A stretch of 30,072 nucleotides of DNA from JBIQLO01 sp044464175 (GTDB taxonomy: Bacteria > Planctomycetota > Phycisphaerae > Tepidisphaerales > Tepidisphaeraceae), in the NCBI GenBank assembly GCA_044464175.1, contig JBIQLO010000021.1, positions 1-30,072 on the forward strand. Direction: 5' to 3'. A program made the position numbers and the translations under genes. Shown here piece by piece: positions 21,424-29,214 of this stretch. The notes under the pieces were generated by a model. That model had not been told where the DNA came from. It did no database searches and saw nothing but the letters and a program-made list of their open reading frames with translations. Position 1 is the first letter of the stretch, and each line of letters opens with the position of its first letter.

Positions 21424-23379
21424 CTACATCTTCAGCAGGTCGGCCAGGCGCAGGACCTCGGCCACGCTCCAGGCCTGGGCGGGGCAGCCGACCGGGCGAT
21501 GGGGCTCGTCGGCCTCGTAAATCTCATGAATCTGCCCGATGCTGGCCCGTTCCAGTTGCGTGATCAGGGGACGCAGCCAGTGGCGAGCCTGCTCGATGGC
21601 CTCGGCGGAGTGGTCGTTGACCTTCAGATAGGCCTCCAGAAACGCCCCGATCAGCCAGGGCCAGATGGTGCCGTTGTGGTAGGCCGCATCCCGCTGCATT
21701 TGCGCCCCGTGGTAGCGCCCCTTGAAGCGGGGATCATCCCGGGCGAGGGTGCGCAGCCCAAAGGGGGTCAGCAATTCGCGACGGACCACCTCCACCACCG
21801 CCTGCTGCTGTTCGTGGTTCAAGGGGCTGTGGGGCAGGCTGACGGCGAAAATCTGGTTGGGGCGGAGGGATCGGTCCTGGCCGCCCTCGTTCACCACATC
21901 GGCCAGCCCGCGGAAAGGGCTGATCCAGTATTTTTCCCGGAAACTGGCGGCGACCTTGTTGGCCAGATCGGTCTGGCCGACCAGGACCAGGGCATGGTGC
22001 CACAGGGCGTTGATCTCGACGGCCTTGCCCTGGCGGGGAGTGAAGGCGATGTCGTTGCACTTGGCATCCATCCAGGTGAGCTGGGTGTGCTCATCCCCTT
22101 GGGTGACCAGTCCATCGGCCTCATCCATGCGGATGCCGAAGCGCGTCCCCTTGCGGTATCCCTCGATGATCCGCAGGCAGGCAGGATGGAGCTGGGTGTC
22201 AAAGGTCCGGGCGTCGTTGGAGACCCGGCGGTATTCGTAAGCGGCGTGGATGAACCAGAGGCTGGCGTCCACGGTGTTGTAATGGGGCTGGTTGGTGTAG
22301 TCGTCGAAGCGGTTGGGGATCATTCCTTCGCTGACGTACTCGGCGTAGAGGGTGAGCACCAGGCGGGCCTGCTCGAACCGCCCGGTGGTCAGGAACAGCC
22401 CCGGCAGCGAGATCATGGTGTCGCGGCCCCAGTCGCTGAACCAGGGGTAGCCGGCAATGACGCTGGCGGCCTGGGCGCCGTCCGGGCGCTGGCGGCTGAC
22501 GATGAAGTCGTTGGCGGCGTGGAGGAGGCGGGTCTTGGTCTGCGTCGCGGGAGGGGCGTCCTCGCTCGCATTCACGGCGACGGCGGTGGCGCCGCTGAAG
22601 GGGCGATCCCGCTGGAGGTCTTCCCAGTTGGGCGATTGGAGCGGCTCGGGCGAGGCCCAGAGGGTGATGACGGCCTCTTTCTGGTCGGGGGGGAGTTTCA
22701 GGAGGAACCGGCCGGGACAATAGAGGTCTTCGGTGTCCTCCAGTCCGCGATCGGTCTCCTGGCGGTAGGTGTGGCGATACCACCAGTCGGGCTGGCGCTG
22801 GGCCTGGGCTCCCTGGCTTAGAAGGAACAGGGCCTGCCCGTCGCGCCGAATGATCATCCCCTGATCGTCATCGGCGACCTCAAAGCCCCCTTCGCGGTGG
22901 AGGAGCGAGTGGAAGTCGCGCAGGGAGACGAAGGGGAGCAATTGCAGTTCGATATGGCGTTTGCGGCGGCTGTGGAGGAGATAGCGGATGCCGGCGATGT
23001 TCCCCTTCCACTGCAACTGCACCTGCTTGGTGAGGGTGATGTCCTCGACCTGGTATTCCCAGGTCGCCATCTCCCCCAGCTCGAAGCGCTGGAGGAAGCG
23101 GTCGCCGCGCGGGTGGAAGACGGACCCGAACTGGTTGATGGAGAATTCATACAACTGCGGGTTCTGCGAACCGATTGAGAGGATTTCGCCGATGCGGTTG
23201 AGCAGCATCATCCGTCCCACCGGCGGCTCGGTGGCGACGCACAGCAGGCCGTGGTAGCGCCGGGTGTTGCATCCGACGACGGTGCCCTGGGCAAAGCCGC
23301 CCAACCCATTGGTCAGGAGCCACTCCTGAGTGAGGTAGGGCATCAGTTCCCCGTGGGTGTCGATCGAGTAGAGAGCCAT
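21424..23379 (-). CDS. Glycogen debranching enzyme, GH133 type
   Basis: The 651-residue protein has the N-terminal domain of archaeal-type debranching enzymes (LTQEWLLTNGLGGFAQGTVVGCNTRRYHGLLC, about 16-47) and the (alpha/alpha)6-barrel catalytic domain opened by VIAGYPWFSDWGRDTMISLPGLFLTTGRF (about 307-335), whose Asp/Trp cluster is diagnostic. It hydrolyses alpha-1,6 branch points of glycogen (amylo-1,6-glucosidase). Later VDASLWFIHA and GTIWPWLIGAF are also typical. I prefer the ATG at 23379: a TACACT box ends 6 nt before it and no ribosome binding site is seen, which suggests a leaderless mRNA; an ATG six codons upstream (23397) is the alternative. No other glycogen gene is in the window. 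Confidence 0.9.
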   Translation of the reverse strand: MALYSIDTHGELMPYLTQEWLLTNGLGGFAQGTVVGCNTRRYHGLLCVATEPPVGRMMLLNRIGEILSIGSQNPQLYEFSINQFGSVFHPRGDRFLQRFELGEMATWEYQVEDITLTKQVQLQWKGNIAGIRYLLHSRRKRHIELQLLPFVSLRDFHSLLHREGGFEVADDDQGMIIRRDGQALFLLSQGAQAQRQPDWWYRHTYRQETDRGLEDTEDLYCPGRFLLKLPPDQKEAVITLWASPEPLQSPNWEDLQRDRPFSGATAVAVNASEDAPPATQTKTRLLHAANDFIVSRQRPDGAQAASVIAGYPWFSDWGRDTMISLPGLFLTTGRFEQARLVLTLYAEYVSEGMIPNRFDDYTNQPHYNTVDASLWFIHAAYEYRRVSNDARTFDTQLHPACLRIIEGYRKGTRFGIRMDEADGLVTQGDEHTQLTWMDAKCNDIAFTPRQGKAVEINALWHHALVLVGQTDLANKVAASFREKYWISPFRGLADVVNEGGQDRSLRPNQIFAVSLPHSPLNHEQQQAVVEVVRRELLTPFGLRTLARDDPRFKGRYHGAQMQRDAAYHNGTIWPWLIGAFLEAYLKVNDHSAEAIEQARHWLRPLITQLERASIGQIHEIYEADEPHRPVGCPAQAWSVAEVLRLADLLKM

Positions 23380-23385
23380 GAGGGC

Positions 23386-23391
23386 AGTGTA
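23386..23391 (-). promoter_or_regulatory. TACACT box 6 nt before debranching enzyme ATG
   Basis: Read leftward, TACACT (23391-23386) with TTCATC 17 nt further upstream (23414-23409). It matches 4 of 6 -10 positions and would start RNA at the ATG. Confidence 0.3.
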
Positions 23392-23528
23392 GCCCATCGT
23401 GGGGGCGGGATGAAGGCAAAATGAGCGTGGGGTCGGGTCGGCGGGTTGGGCTGCGCGGCATAGAAGTTGCTCTCCTTATTTGTGCAAAAAGGAACGATCC
23501 TGGAAACCGCCCATGAAAGGAGCCTGCG

Positions 23529-23768
23529 ATGTCAGCGGTGAAACGGCATAGCGTCAAGCGGAACGACCGACGGAAAACGACGATCAAAAGAGGGATGAAT
23601 GACGATGTGCGCTTCGCCAGCGCGGAGGGAGCGCCGCGGCGGGCGGAGGGGCATTCGGCCTCGAAATCGGCCTCGAAATCCCCCTCCACCGCCAGGCACG
23701 GGCGATCCGACCCGCGCTCCGGGCGCTCGGGCGATGTGACCACCGCACCGGCCTCGGGCACGCGCTGA
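23529..23768 (+). CDS. Small basic protein, hypothetical
   Basis: A 79-residue frame starting MSAVKRHSVKRNDRRKTTIKRGMNDD. AAAGGAG lies about 7 nt before the ATG, a better ribosome binding site than most genes in this window have. The protein is rich in Arg, Lys and Ser and has a short SASKSASK repeat coming from a 12-bp tandem duplication (GGCCTCGAAATC twice). No family recognised and no hydrophobic segment. It lies in the 436-bp space between the divergent debranching enzyme and aroB genes; the rest of that space holds the aroB promoter. Confidence 0.4.
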   Translation: MSAVKRHSVKRNDRRKTTIKRGMNDDVRFASAEGAPRRAEGHSASKSASKSPSTARHGRSDPRSGRSGDVTTAPASGTR

Positions 23769-23798
23769 GCGTCGATTCCCGCCCGACCGCGGGCGATC

Positions 23799-23826
23799 AT
23801 GACAAAGCGAGCCGCATCGCTACAAT
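23799..23826 (+). promoter_or_regulatory. Sigma70 promoter of aroB, leaderless
   Basis: ATGACA (23799-23804), a 16-nt spacer and TACAAT (23821-23826), then 7 nt to the ATG at 23834. Both boxes match 5 of 6 consensus positions. Transcription would begin at or beside the start codon, and no Shine-Dalgarno sequence is present. Confidence 0.6.
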
Positions 23827-23833
23827 CGTCCGC

Positions 23834-24919
23834 ATGTCCAATGCCGCGAAGGTGCCGGTGGAAATTCCCGGCGCGCGATACGATGTGACGGTGGAGCCGG
23901 GGCTGCTGGGTAGGGCCGGGGGCCTGCTGGCGGAATTGACGCCGCTGCGCAAGGCGGCGGTGATCAGCGACGGGCACGTGGCCCCGCTGCATCTGCCGAC
24001 GTTGCGGCAATCGCTGAGCGCATCGGGCTTTGAGGCGATCGAGGTCATTCTCCCACCGGGTGAGGGGCACAAGACCCTGGATGATCTTCAACTGATCTAC
24101 GACCGGCTGCTGCCGGCCGGTATCGAGCGCGGCACGCCCCTGATCGCGCTGGGGGGCGGGGTGATCGGAGACATGGGGGGGTTCGCGGCCGCCACGCTGC
24201 TGCGCGGGTTGCCCTTCATCCAGGCGCCCACCACGCTGCTGGCGATGGTGGATGCCAGCGTGGGGGGCAAAACGGGAGTGAATCACCCGGCCGGAAAGAA
24301 CCTGATCGGAGCGTTTCATCAGCCCCAGGCCGTCTGGATCGACCCGCAGGTGCTGCGGACGCTGCCGGCGCGGGAATTTCGCTCCGGCCTGGCCGAGTGC
24401 ATCAAGCATGACCTGATCCGGGACGCGGCGGGATTCGCCGATCTGGAACAAAAGCTGGCGGCCGGGCTGAGGGAATCGGACTGGGCGCCGCTGGTCGCCC
24501 ACAATGTGGCGATCAAGGCGAAGGTGGTGGCGGCCGATCCGTTTGAAAAAAAGGAGCGGGCCCACCTGAATCTGGGGCACACCTTCGGGCACGCCATCGA
24601 GTCGGTCTCGCAGTATGCCTACACTCACGGGGAGTCGGTGGCCCTGGGGATGGTGGCCGCCGCCCATCTCTCCGAGGCGCTGGGGCAGCTGGAGGCGCGG
24701 GATGTGGAGCGCATCACGCGCGTGATCCAGTCGGCCGGGCTGCCGGTGAACGGTCTGACGCTGCCGGATGCGGCGCTGATGACGCGAATGGCGTCGGACA
24801 AGAAGGTGAAGGCCGGGCGGCTCCGCTTCATTCTGCTGGAGGGCATCGGACGGGCGGTCGTGCGCGACGATGTGCCGGTCGAGCTGGTCCGCGATGCCTT
24901 TGACGCGCTTCGGAATTGA
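23834..24919 (+). CDS. aroB: 3-dehydroquinate synthase
   Basis: The 361-residue protein converts DAHP to 3-dehydroquinate, the second step of the shikimate pathway, using NAD and a metal ion in the cytoplasm. GGGVIGDMGGFAAAT (107-121) is the NAD-binding signature and VDASVGGKTGVNHPAGKNLIG (139-159) the substrate loop. The metal ligands are E188 (GLAECIKH), H249 (LNLGHTFGHAIE) and H265 (THGESVALG). Length is normal. The ATG is placed by the promoter immediately before it, which implies a leaderless message. A HAD phosphatase gene follows 77 bp downstream on the same strand, with a small CAGGC/GCCTG hairpin (24963-24977) in between. Confidence 0.95.
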   Translation: MSNAAKVPVEIPGARYDVTVEPGLLGRAGGLLAELTPLRKAAVISDGHVAPLHLPTLRQSLSASGFEAIEVILPPGEGHKTLDDLQLIYDRLLPAGIERGTPLIALGGGVIGDMGGFAAATLLRGLPFIQAPTTLLAMVDASVGGKTGVNHPAGKNLIGAFHQPQAVWIDPQVLRTLPAREFRSGLAECIKHDLIRDAAGFADLEQKLAAGLRESDWAPLVAHNVAIKAKVVAADPFEKKERAHLNLGHTFGHAIESVSQYAYTHGESVALGMVAAAHLSEALGQLEARDVERITRVIQSAGLPVNGLTLPDAALMTRMASDKKVKAGRLRFILLEGIGRAVVRDDVPVELVRDAFDALRN

Positions 24920-24962
24920 GGGAGTCCAGGTTTTTTAGCCTGTGGCTTTCGTGAGAACCTCT

Positions 24963-24977
24963 CAGGCGGCAAGCCTG
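24963..24977. repeat. CAGGC/GCCTG hairpin between aroB and HAD gene
   Basis: A 5-bp stem with a 5-nt loop (GGCAA). Similar words, in reverse order, lie at 4260-4284 (GTGACACAGGC, GCCAGCCTG), which suggests another dispersed palindrome family. Confidence 0.35.
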
Positions 24978-24996
24978 TGACACGAATTGAATCTTG

Positions 24997-25854
24997 ATGG
25001 ACACGCCCCGCTATCGACTGATCGCCCTGGACCTGGATGGCACGCTTTTGTCGCCAGCCGGACAGGTGACGCCGCGGACGCGTTCGGCCGTGCACGGGGC
25101 GCTGGAGGCGGGGCTGCTGGTCTGCTTCGCCACGGGGCGCAACTGGACCGAAAGCCGGATGGTGCTGGATGCCCTGGAACACTATCCCCACGCCGTCTTC
25201 GCCGGGGGGGCGATGGTCATTGACACGCATCAGCAGATCACCCTGCATCAGACCCGGATGGCGCCGGAATTGGCGCAGCAACTCTGCGGGGTGCTCGAAG
25301 GGATGGGGCATGGCGTGCTGGCGCTGCAGGACACCGGCGCGGCGGGGGTCGATTACCTGGCCGGCGGGCGGCTCAGCGCCCAGGTCCATCGCTGGATGGA
25401 CCTGACGCAGGCGGCCGTCCGCATCATGCCGCACCTGAGCGATTACCACCACCAGCAGACGATCCGGATCGGCATCGTGGCCTCCCTGGCCGAGGCCCGG
25501 CATGTCAAAGCGCTGCTGGACCAGCGCTTTGAGGGGCGCATTCTTGGGCAGGTGCTCCAGGTGCCGGGGATGAATTATGCGGTGCTGGAGATTTTCGATC
25601 CGGCCGTGAATAAGTGGCAGGGTGTCCTCCACATTGCCCGCCATCATGACGTTCATCCGCGACAGATTGTCGCCATTGGTGACGATGTGAACGACATCCC
25701 CATGATTGAAGGGGCGGGGCTGGGGGTGGCGATGGGCAACGCCCGCCCGGAGGTGCTGGCGGCGGCCAACCGGGTCATCGGCCCGAACCACGAAGAGGGG
25801 CTGGCGGCCTTCCTGGAGGAATTGATCCGCGAGCATCGCGTGGAGCCGATGTAG
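24997..25854 (+). CDS. Cof-type HAD-IIB phosphatase
   Basis: A 285-residue HAD-superfamily hydrolase with all four motifs: DLDGT (12-16, nucleophile D12 and acid/base D14), T45 in CFATGRNW, K206 in NKWQG, and GDDVNDIPM (228-236, D229/D230/D233 binding Mg2+). The C2-type cap between motifs I and III is typical of the Cof/YbiV group, which dephosphorylates sugar phosphates, flavins or other small metabolites. The substrate is unknown. I use the ATG at 24997; a TTG codon stands just before it. No clear ribosome binding site. It follows aroB on the same strand, but no functional link is evident. The second 51-nt palindrome starts 6 bp after its stop codon. Confidence 0.88.
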   Translation: MDTPRYRLIALDLDGTLLSPAGQVTPRTRSAVHGALEAGLLVCFATGRNWTESRMVLDALEHYPHAVFAGGAMVIDTHQQITLHQTRMAPELAQQLCGVLEGMGHGVLALQDTGAAGVDYLAGGRLSAQVHRWMDLTQAAVRIMPHLSDYHHQQTIRIGIVASLAEARHVKALLDQRFEGRILGQVLQVPGMNYAVLEIFDPAVNKWQGVLHIARHHDVHPRQIVAIGDDVNDIPMIEGAGLGVAMGNARPEVLAAANRVIGPNHEEGLAAFLEELIREHRVEPM

Positions 25855-25859
25855 GGAGG

Positions 25860-25910
25860 CTGTAGACGGCCTCGTTGAGGCCGTCTCGGGGTCGACGACC
25901 CCGCCTACAG
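25860..25910. repeat. 51-nt two-hairpin palindromic element, copy 2
   Basis: Same plan as 17763-17813: outer CTGTAG/CTACAG, hairpin ACGGCCTC-GTT-GAGGCCGT, hairpin CGGGGTC-GAC-GACCCCG. Stems are identical in both copies. It fills the gap between the convergent HAD and flagellar genes and could act as a two-way transcription barrier. Confidence 0.9.
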
Positions 25911-25915
25911 ATCGA

Positions 25916-26677
25916 TTAGCTGATTCGGCCCACCTGGTTCACCAGCTTGTCCAGCGTCTGGTCCTGGATGCGGATCATGTTGGCGTTGGCTTCAAGTTGC
26001 CGCTGAGTCTCCATCAGTTTCACCAGCGAATCGGCCGGATCGACGTTGGAGCGTTCGAGAAATTTGCTTTGCAGCTTGGCGGTGGAGGGGGTGAGTTGGC
26101 GGGAATCGGGGTAGTTCAGAAGGTTGTCACCCGCCTTGGTCAGTTGCTTTGGATCGGGAACGTTGAACAGGCCGATGCGGGCCATCGGTTTGCCATCCTG
26201 TGTGATCTGCCCGTCGGAGGAAATGTGGGTGCGGGCGGCCGTATTCAGTACGATCGGCTTGCCTTTGGTGTCGAGCACCGCCTGGCCCGAGCCGTTGGCC
26301 ATGACCAGTTGCCCGTTGGCGTCCATCATAAACCGCCCATCGCGCGTCAGGCGGGTCTGGCCGTGGTCGTTTACGGCGAAATATCCCTGGCCGATGATCC
26401 CTACATCCAGCGGATTGGCCGTCGGCTCCAGTTCCCCCTGCGAGTGGTCAATGGCCGTGGGGGAGACGAGAATGCCGCCGCCCAGCTTTTCGAGATTGGG
26501 ATTGCTCAGGCTCACCGGGCCGCCCCGCTCCTGCAATTCGGTGGGGCGCTGCTGAAAAATCGCCAGATTCTTCTTGAACCCGACGGTTTCGGCGTTGGCC
26601 AGGTTGTTGGCGATGACATCCTGACGGTGGGAATTGGTCATAATGCCGGCCGCCGAGAGATAGAGCCCGTAAATCAT
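25916..26677 (-). CDS. Flagellar basal-body rod protein, FlgF/FlgG family
   Basis: A 253-residue protein with the N-terminal rod motif MIYGLYLSAAGIMTNSHRQDVIANNLANAETVGFKK, the central D1 segment (NPLDVGIIGQGYFAVNDHGQTRLTRDGRFMMDANGQLVMANGSG) and the C-terminal flg_bbr_C motif (ERSNVDPADSLVKLMETQRQLEANANMI). It is a structural part of the flagellar rod, exported by the flagellar type III system. FlgF and FlgG are hard to tell apart by eye; the length suits FlgF or FlgG. The ATG overlaps the stop codon of the small upstream gene (ATGA), so the two are translationally coupled. No other flagellar gene is in the window. A sigma54 promoter stands before the pair. Confidence 0.88.
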   Translation of the reverse strand: MIYGLYLSAAGIMTNSHRQDVIANNLANAETVGFKKNLAIFQQRPTELQERGGPVSLSNPNLEKLGGGILVSPTAIDHSQGELEPTANPLDVGIIGQGYFAVNDHGQTRLTRDGRFMMDANGQLVMANGSGQAVLDTKGKPIVLNTAARTHISSDGQITQDGKPMARIGLFNVPDPKQLTKAGDNLLNYPDSRQLTPSTAKLQSKFLERSNVDPADSLVKLMETQRQLEANANMIRIQDQTLDKLVNQVGRIS

Positions 26678-26862
26678 CGAGCGCACCCCTGCATCACCAG
26701 CGTGCCGCGCTGGGCCTGCGTCGAGCCGGAGGTCCAGGCCGAGTTGTTGAGGGGAATGGGCTGAAGGTCCTGCCCGGCCCGCACCGCCTCCAAGTGCATG
26801 GCCACCGCCAGCCGACTGGTTTCAATGATCCGCCGCCCCAGTTCCGTGATAGCATCCTCCAT
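26674..26862 (-). CDS. Small protein coupled to flagellar rod gene
   Basis: A 62-residue protein, mostly one predicted helix (MEDAITELGRRIIETSRLAVAMHLEAVRAGQDL), then a polar tail ending TLVMQGCAR. No family recognised. GAAAGGG lies just before the ATG. Its TGA overlaps the ATG of the flagellar gene by 4 bp, so the two are co-translated, and a sigma54 promoter lies 33 nt upstream. The context suggests a role tied to the flagellum, possibly a chaperone or assembly factor, but that is inference. Confidence 0.65.
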   Translation of the reverse strand: MEDAITELGRRIIETSRLAVAMHLEAVRAGQDLQPIPLNNSAWTSGSTQAQRGTLVMQGCAR

Positions 26863-26894
26863 GACGCCCTTTCGGTTAAACCAAACGGGGCTGT

Positions 26895-26911
26895 AGCAAC
26901 TGTTGTGCCAG
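26895..26911 (-). promoter_or_regulatory. Sigma54 (-24/-12) promoter of flagellar pair
   Basis: Read leftward, CTGGCAC, 5 nt, TTGCT. The GG and GC dinucleotides (26909-26908 and 26897-26896) are exactly 10 nt apart, as sigma54 requires. The predicted start is near 26884, giving a 22-nt leader that includes GAAAGGG before the ATG at 26862. Flagellar genes are classic RpoN targets, which strengthens the call. Confidence 0.7.
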
Positions 26912-27020
26912 GGGCAGCTTCAGCACAAAGACACGCAGAACACGGAGGATCTGGGCCGATCCGGGGCGACCGCCTCATTTCGCCAAGCGCAATTTTTGCC
27001 GCTGGGGAGCAGGATTGATC

Positions 27021-28982
27021 TCAGGAGGGGGCGATCAGCGTCTCGGGGGGAGCGATGCGCTGGCCATTGACAATCAGGGTCTGAGCCTGGAAATCGGCCT
27101 GAATCCGCGTTCCATCCTCAAATGTGGTTTGGGCGGTCGAACCTTCCTGTTCGTAGCGGACCAGCGCCTGGGATTGGAGATGGCCCAGGCGAGCGAGGAT
27201 CAGGTCATTGACCGCCTGCACCCGGCGGATCAGGGACTGGCCGAAGACGGGAAAAATGCCCGGCCGGGTGGACCACTCCACGCGCGGATGGCTGGCGAAC
27301 AGAGCCCATTGCATGGCGTGGGGCCAGGTGGGTTCCTGCGTTCCTTCCAGCAGCGTCAGCCCGTGCATCGCCAGTTGCCACACGGGCACCTGGCGGTCGC
27401 ACAGGCGGGCGGCCGGCCAGTCGAAGCGCTTCATGGTCTGATACCCCCCTTCCCAGCCGACAGTGGAGATGCAGTCGGCGAGGATGGAGCAGTAGAGAAA
27501 GCCGCATTCGGTGGCGCAGCTGCCGAAAAGGTCGCGGGCGGTTTGCAGCACACGGTTGATTCCCTTGACGTGGCCCGAGCGCGGGCCGCCGTGGATCGGG
27601 TGGTAATTCACCTCCGGAAAGTTGCCCATTGCATCGCAGTAGTAGGTGCCGTTGAGCCCAAAGGCGCGCATTTGGCGCATCTGCCCCTCCAACTGCTCGG
27701 GACGGAACGCCATCGGCCAGCGCTTGTAGGTGATGCCCCCGCCCCACCACCCCATCACCAGCGGCTGGCAGTGGATGTCGTGGATGATGCTGGGCTCATC
27801 GAAGTCCGGGGAGATGCGGTAGGCGTCGATGTAGTTGTCGTGGACCGACATCTGGTATCCCAGCCCCTTGCCGCGCTCGATGAGGCGCGCGAAGCCGCCC
27901 GCCCCGCCCAGGCGCGGGTCGGGGGGCAGGCGGGTGGGATACATCCCATCGTGCCCGCGCGGGTTCCAGCCGGTCATTTCGGTATGCACCCGCTCGATGC
28001 CCGCCCGGCGCAACTGCTCCAGGGCATCGCCCGCCTCGGCGAAGGTCATGAAACAGTCGAAATTCGTCGGGCTGCCGAAGTCATCGGGACAATAGAGCTT
28101 GCGCAGAATCCCCTCATCGTTCTGGACGGCGAAAAAGAGCTTCATCGTGTAGGCCCGCAGCAGGTAATCCACCTGCGGGCAGTCGCGGGCCCGCTGCTCG
28201 AGGGTCGGCTTGCCCAGATCCTGCTGGACGTGCCGGCGCAGGCGCTGGGCCGTGAAATGAACCAGATCGGCCCCACCGGGGATGGGGGTGAAGCGCACCT
28301 GGCGCATCTCGGTGTCCACCGGATCGGGCCAGTACCGGCGCAGCATGGTGCCCATCGCCACGCGCCCGCCGCCCTGCCCATCGGTTTGGACGTGGCAGGT
28401 GGCGTCGCACGCCACCGTCGCCGCCAGCGCCACCCACCCCCCCTGCCCGCCACCGGCCGCGCACACCGGCAGCAACGGGAGCAACTCGGCCCGTTCCTGC
28501 TCGCCGTAGATCATGAACCGGTCAGCCAATGCCGGCTGGTTCGTCGGATCGCACAGCGCGCCGGTGGTGATCGGCAGCAGCAGCCGCCCGCCCCGCGCGC
28601 CGTGAACCGACATCAACTCCGGCAGCCATTCCATGCCAAAGAGGCGATAGAGGCGCGGCTCCCCCTCGTACACCTCCATCGGATAAAGCCGGATCACCAC
28701 CTCCCCCCCTTCAAGGCTCAGCCAGAAACCCACCTGCAGGCGATAGCGCTCGACGGCCAGCGTCACGTGAAGGCCCGCCTCCGTCGATTGGGCCTCAAGC
28801 ACCTGATACTGATCCACCCAAACGCAGCGGCGATACATCTTGTCATGGATTTCCAGGCGCAACAGCGGCGAAGCGCCCAGCGGGCGCCCGTCCGCGTCAC
28901 GCAGCTCCAGGCGCAGGCGGCGGTCGGCAGCAATCAACCGGGCCTGAAGCGCACCATCGGCCAGATGCAACGGATCGGACAT
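27021..28982 (-). CDS. Putative glycosidase, DUF5696/GH101-like TIM barrel
   Basis: The 653-residue protein has a beta-sandwich N-terminal half (about 1-245) and a TIM-barrel C-terminal half. The barrel carries GIERVHTEMTGWNPRGHDGMYP (about 328-349), LGGAGGFARLIERGKGLGYQMSVHDNYIDAY (about 358-388) and FGLNGTYYCDAMGNFPEVNYHP. The GWNxxGHDxxYP...LGGxxGFxxLI order is that of DUF5696 and the related GH101 alpha-N-acetylgalactosaminidase-type barrels. It has no signal peptide. I use the ATG at 28982 with AAGGA 7 nt upstream; a longer frame from 29027 lacks a ribosome binding site. It is divergent from the pseudopilin gene. The substrate is not predictable. Confidence 0.65.
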   Translation of the reverse strand: MSDPLHLADGALQARLIAADRRLRLELRDADGRPLGASPLLRLEIHDKMYRRCVWVDQYQVLEAQSTEAGLHVTLAVERYRLQVGFWLSLEGGEVVIRLYPMEVYEGEPRLYRLFGMEWLPELMSVHGARGGRLLLPITTGALCDPTNQPALADRFMIYGEQERAELLPLLPVCAAGGGQGGWVALAATVACDATCHVQTDGQGGGRVAMGTMLRRYWPDPVDTEMRQVRFTPIPGGADLVHFTAQRLRRHVQQDLGKPTLEQRARDCPQVDYLLRAYTMKLFFAVQNDEGILRKLYCPDDFGSPTNFDCFMTFAEAGDALEQLRRAGIERVHTEMTGWNPRGHDGMYPTRLPPDPRLGGAGGFARLIERGKGLGYQMSVHDNYIDAYRISPDFDEPSIIHDIHCQPLVMGWWGGGITYKRWPMAFRPEQLEGQMRQMRAFGLNGTYYCDAMGNFPEVNYHPIHGGPRSGHVKGINRVLQTARDLFGSCATECGFLYCSILADCISTVGWEGGYQTMKRFDWPAARLCDRQVPVWQLAMHGLTLLEGTQEPTWPHAMQWALFASHPRVEWSTRPGIFPVFGQSLIRRVQAVNDLILARLGHLQSQALVRYEQEGSTAQTTFEDGTRIQADFQAQTLIVNGQRIAPPETLIAPS

Positions 28983-29051
28983 GAGTTGATCCTTTCGCAA
29001 AGAGGGGCACGGGAACGGCTTGAACATACCCGCTGGTTTTGAAGATTTCCA

Positions 29052-29080
29052 TTGACGTTCAGGTCGGTGCGCCGTATAGG
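29052..29080 (+). promoter_or_regulatory. Sigma70 promoter of pseudopilin gene
   Basis: TTGACG (29052-29057), a 17-nt spacer and TATAGG (29075-29080) predict a start near 29087 and a leader of about 128 nt. Confidence 0.6.
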
Positions 29081-29123
29081 TTGAGGTACCATCTTGTTCG
29101 ATATCTTGGCCGATGCCTGTCCC

Positions 29124-29158
29124 CTTTCGGAGCGACTAATGGCCCGACTCGCCGAAAG
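29124..29158 (+). promoter_or_regulatory. Hairpin in pseudopilin leader
   Basis: CTTTCGG (29124-29130) and CGA (29133-29135) pair with TCG (29149-29151) and CCGAAAG (29152-29158), making a 10-bp stem with a 2-nt bulge and a 13-nt loop. It lies in the middle of the predicted leader, 56 nt before the ATG. No known riboswitch consensus recognised. Confidence 0.35.
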
Positions 29159-29214
29159 TCCACTTCATTCCAGCCCCATCTCCGGCGGGCAGGTCACGTC
29201 AAAGGAGCGTCATC

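Noticed and set aside
27015..29042. Rightward 675-codon open frame
   Set aside because: Antisense of the DUF5696/GH101-like gene, no motifs, His/Arg/Pro-rich.
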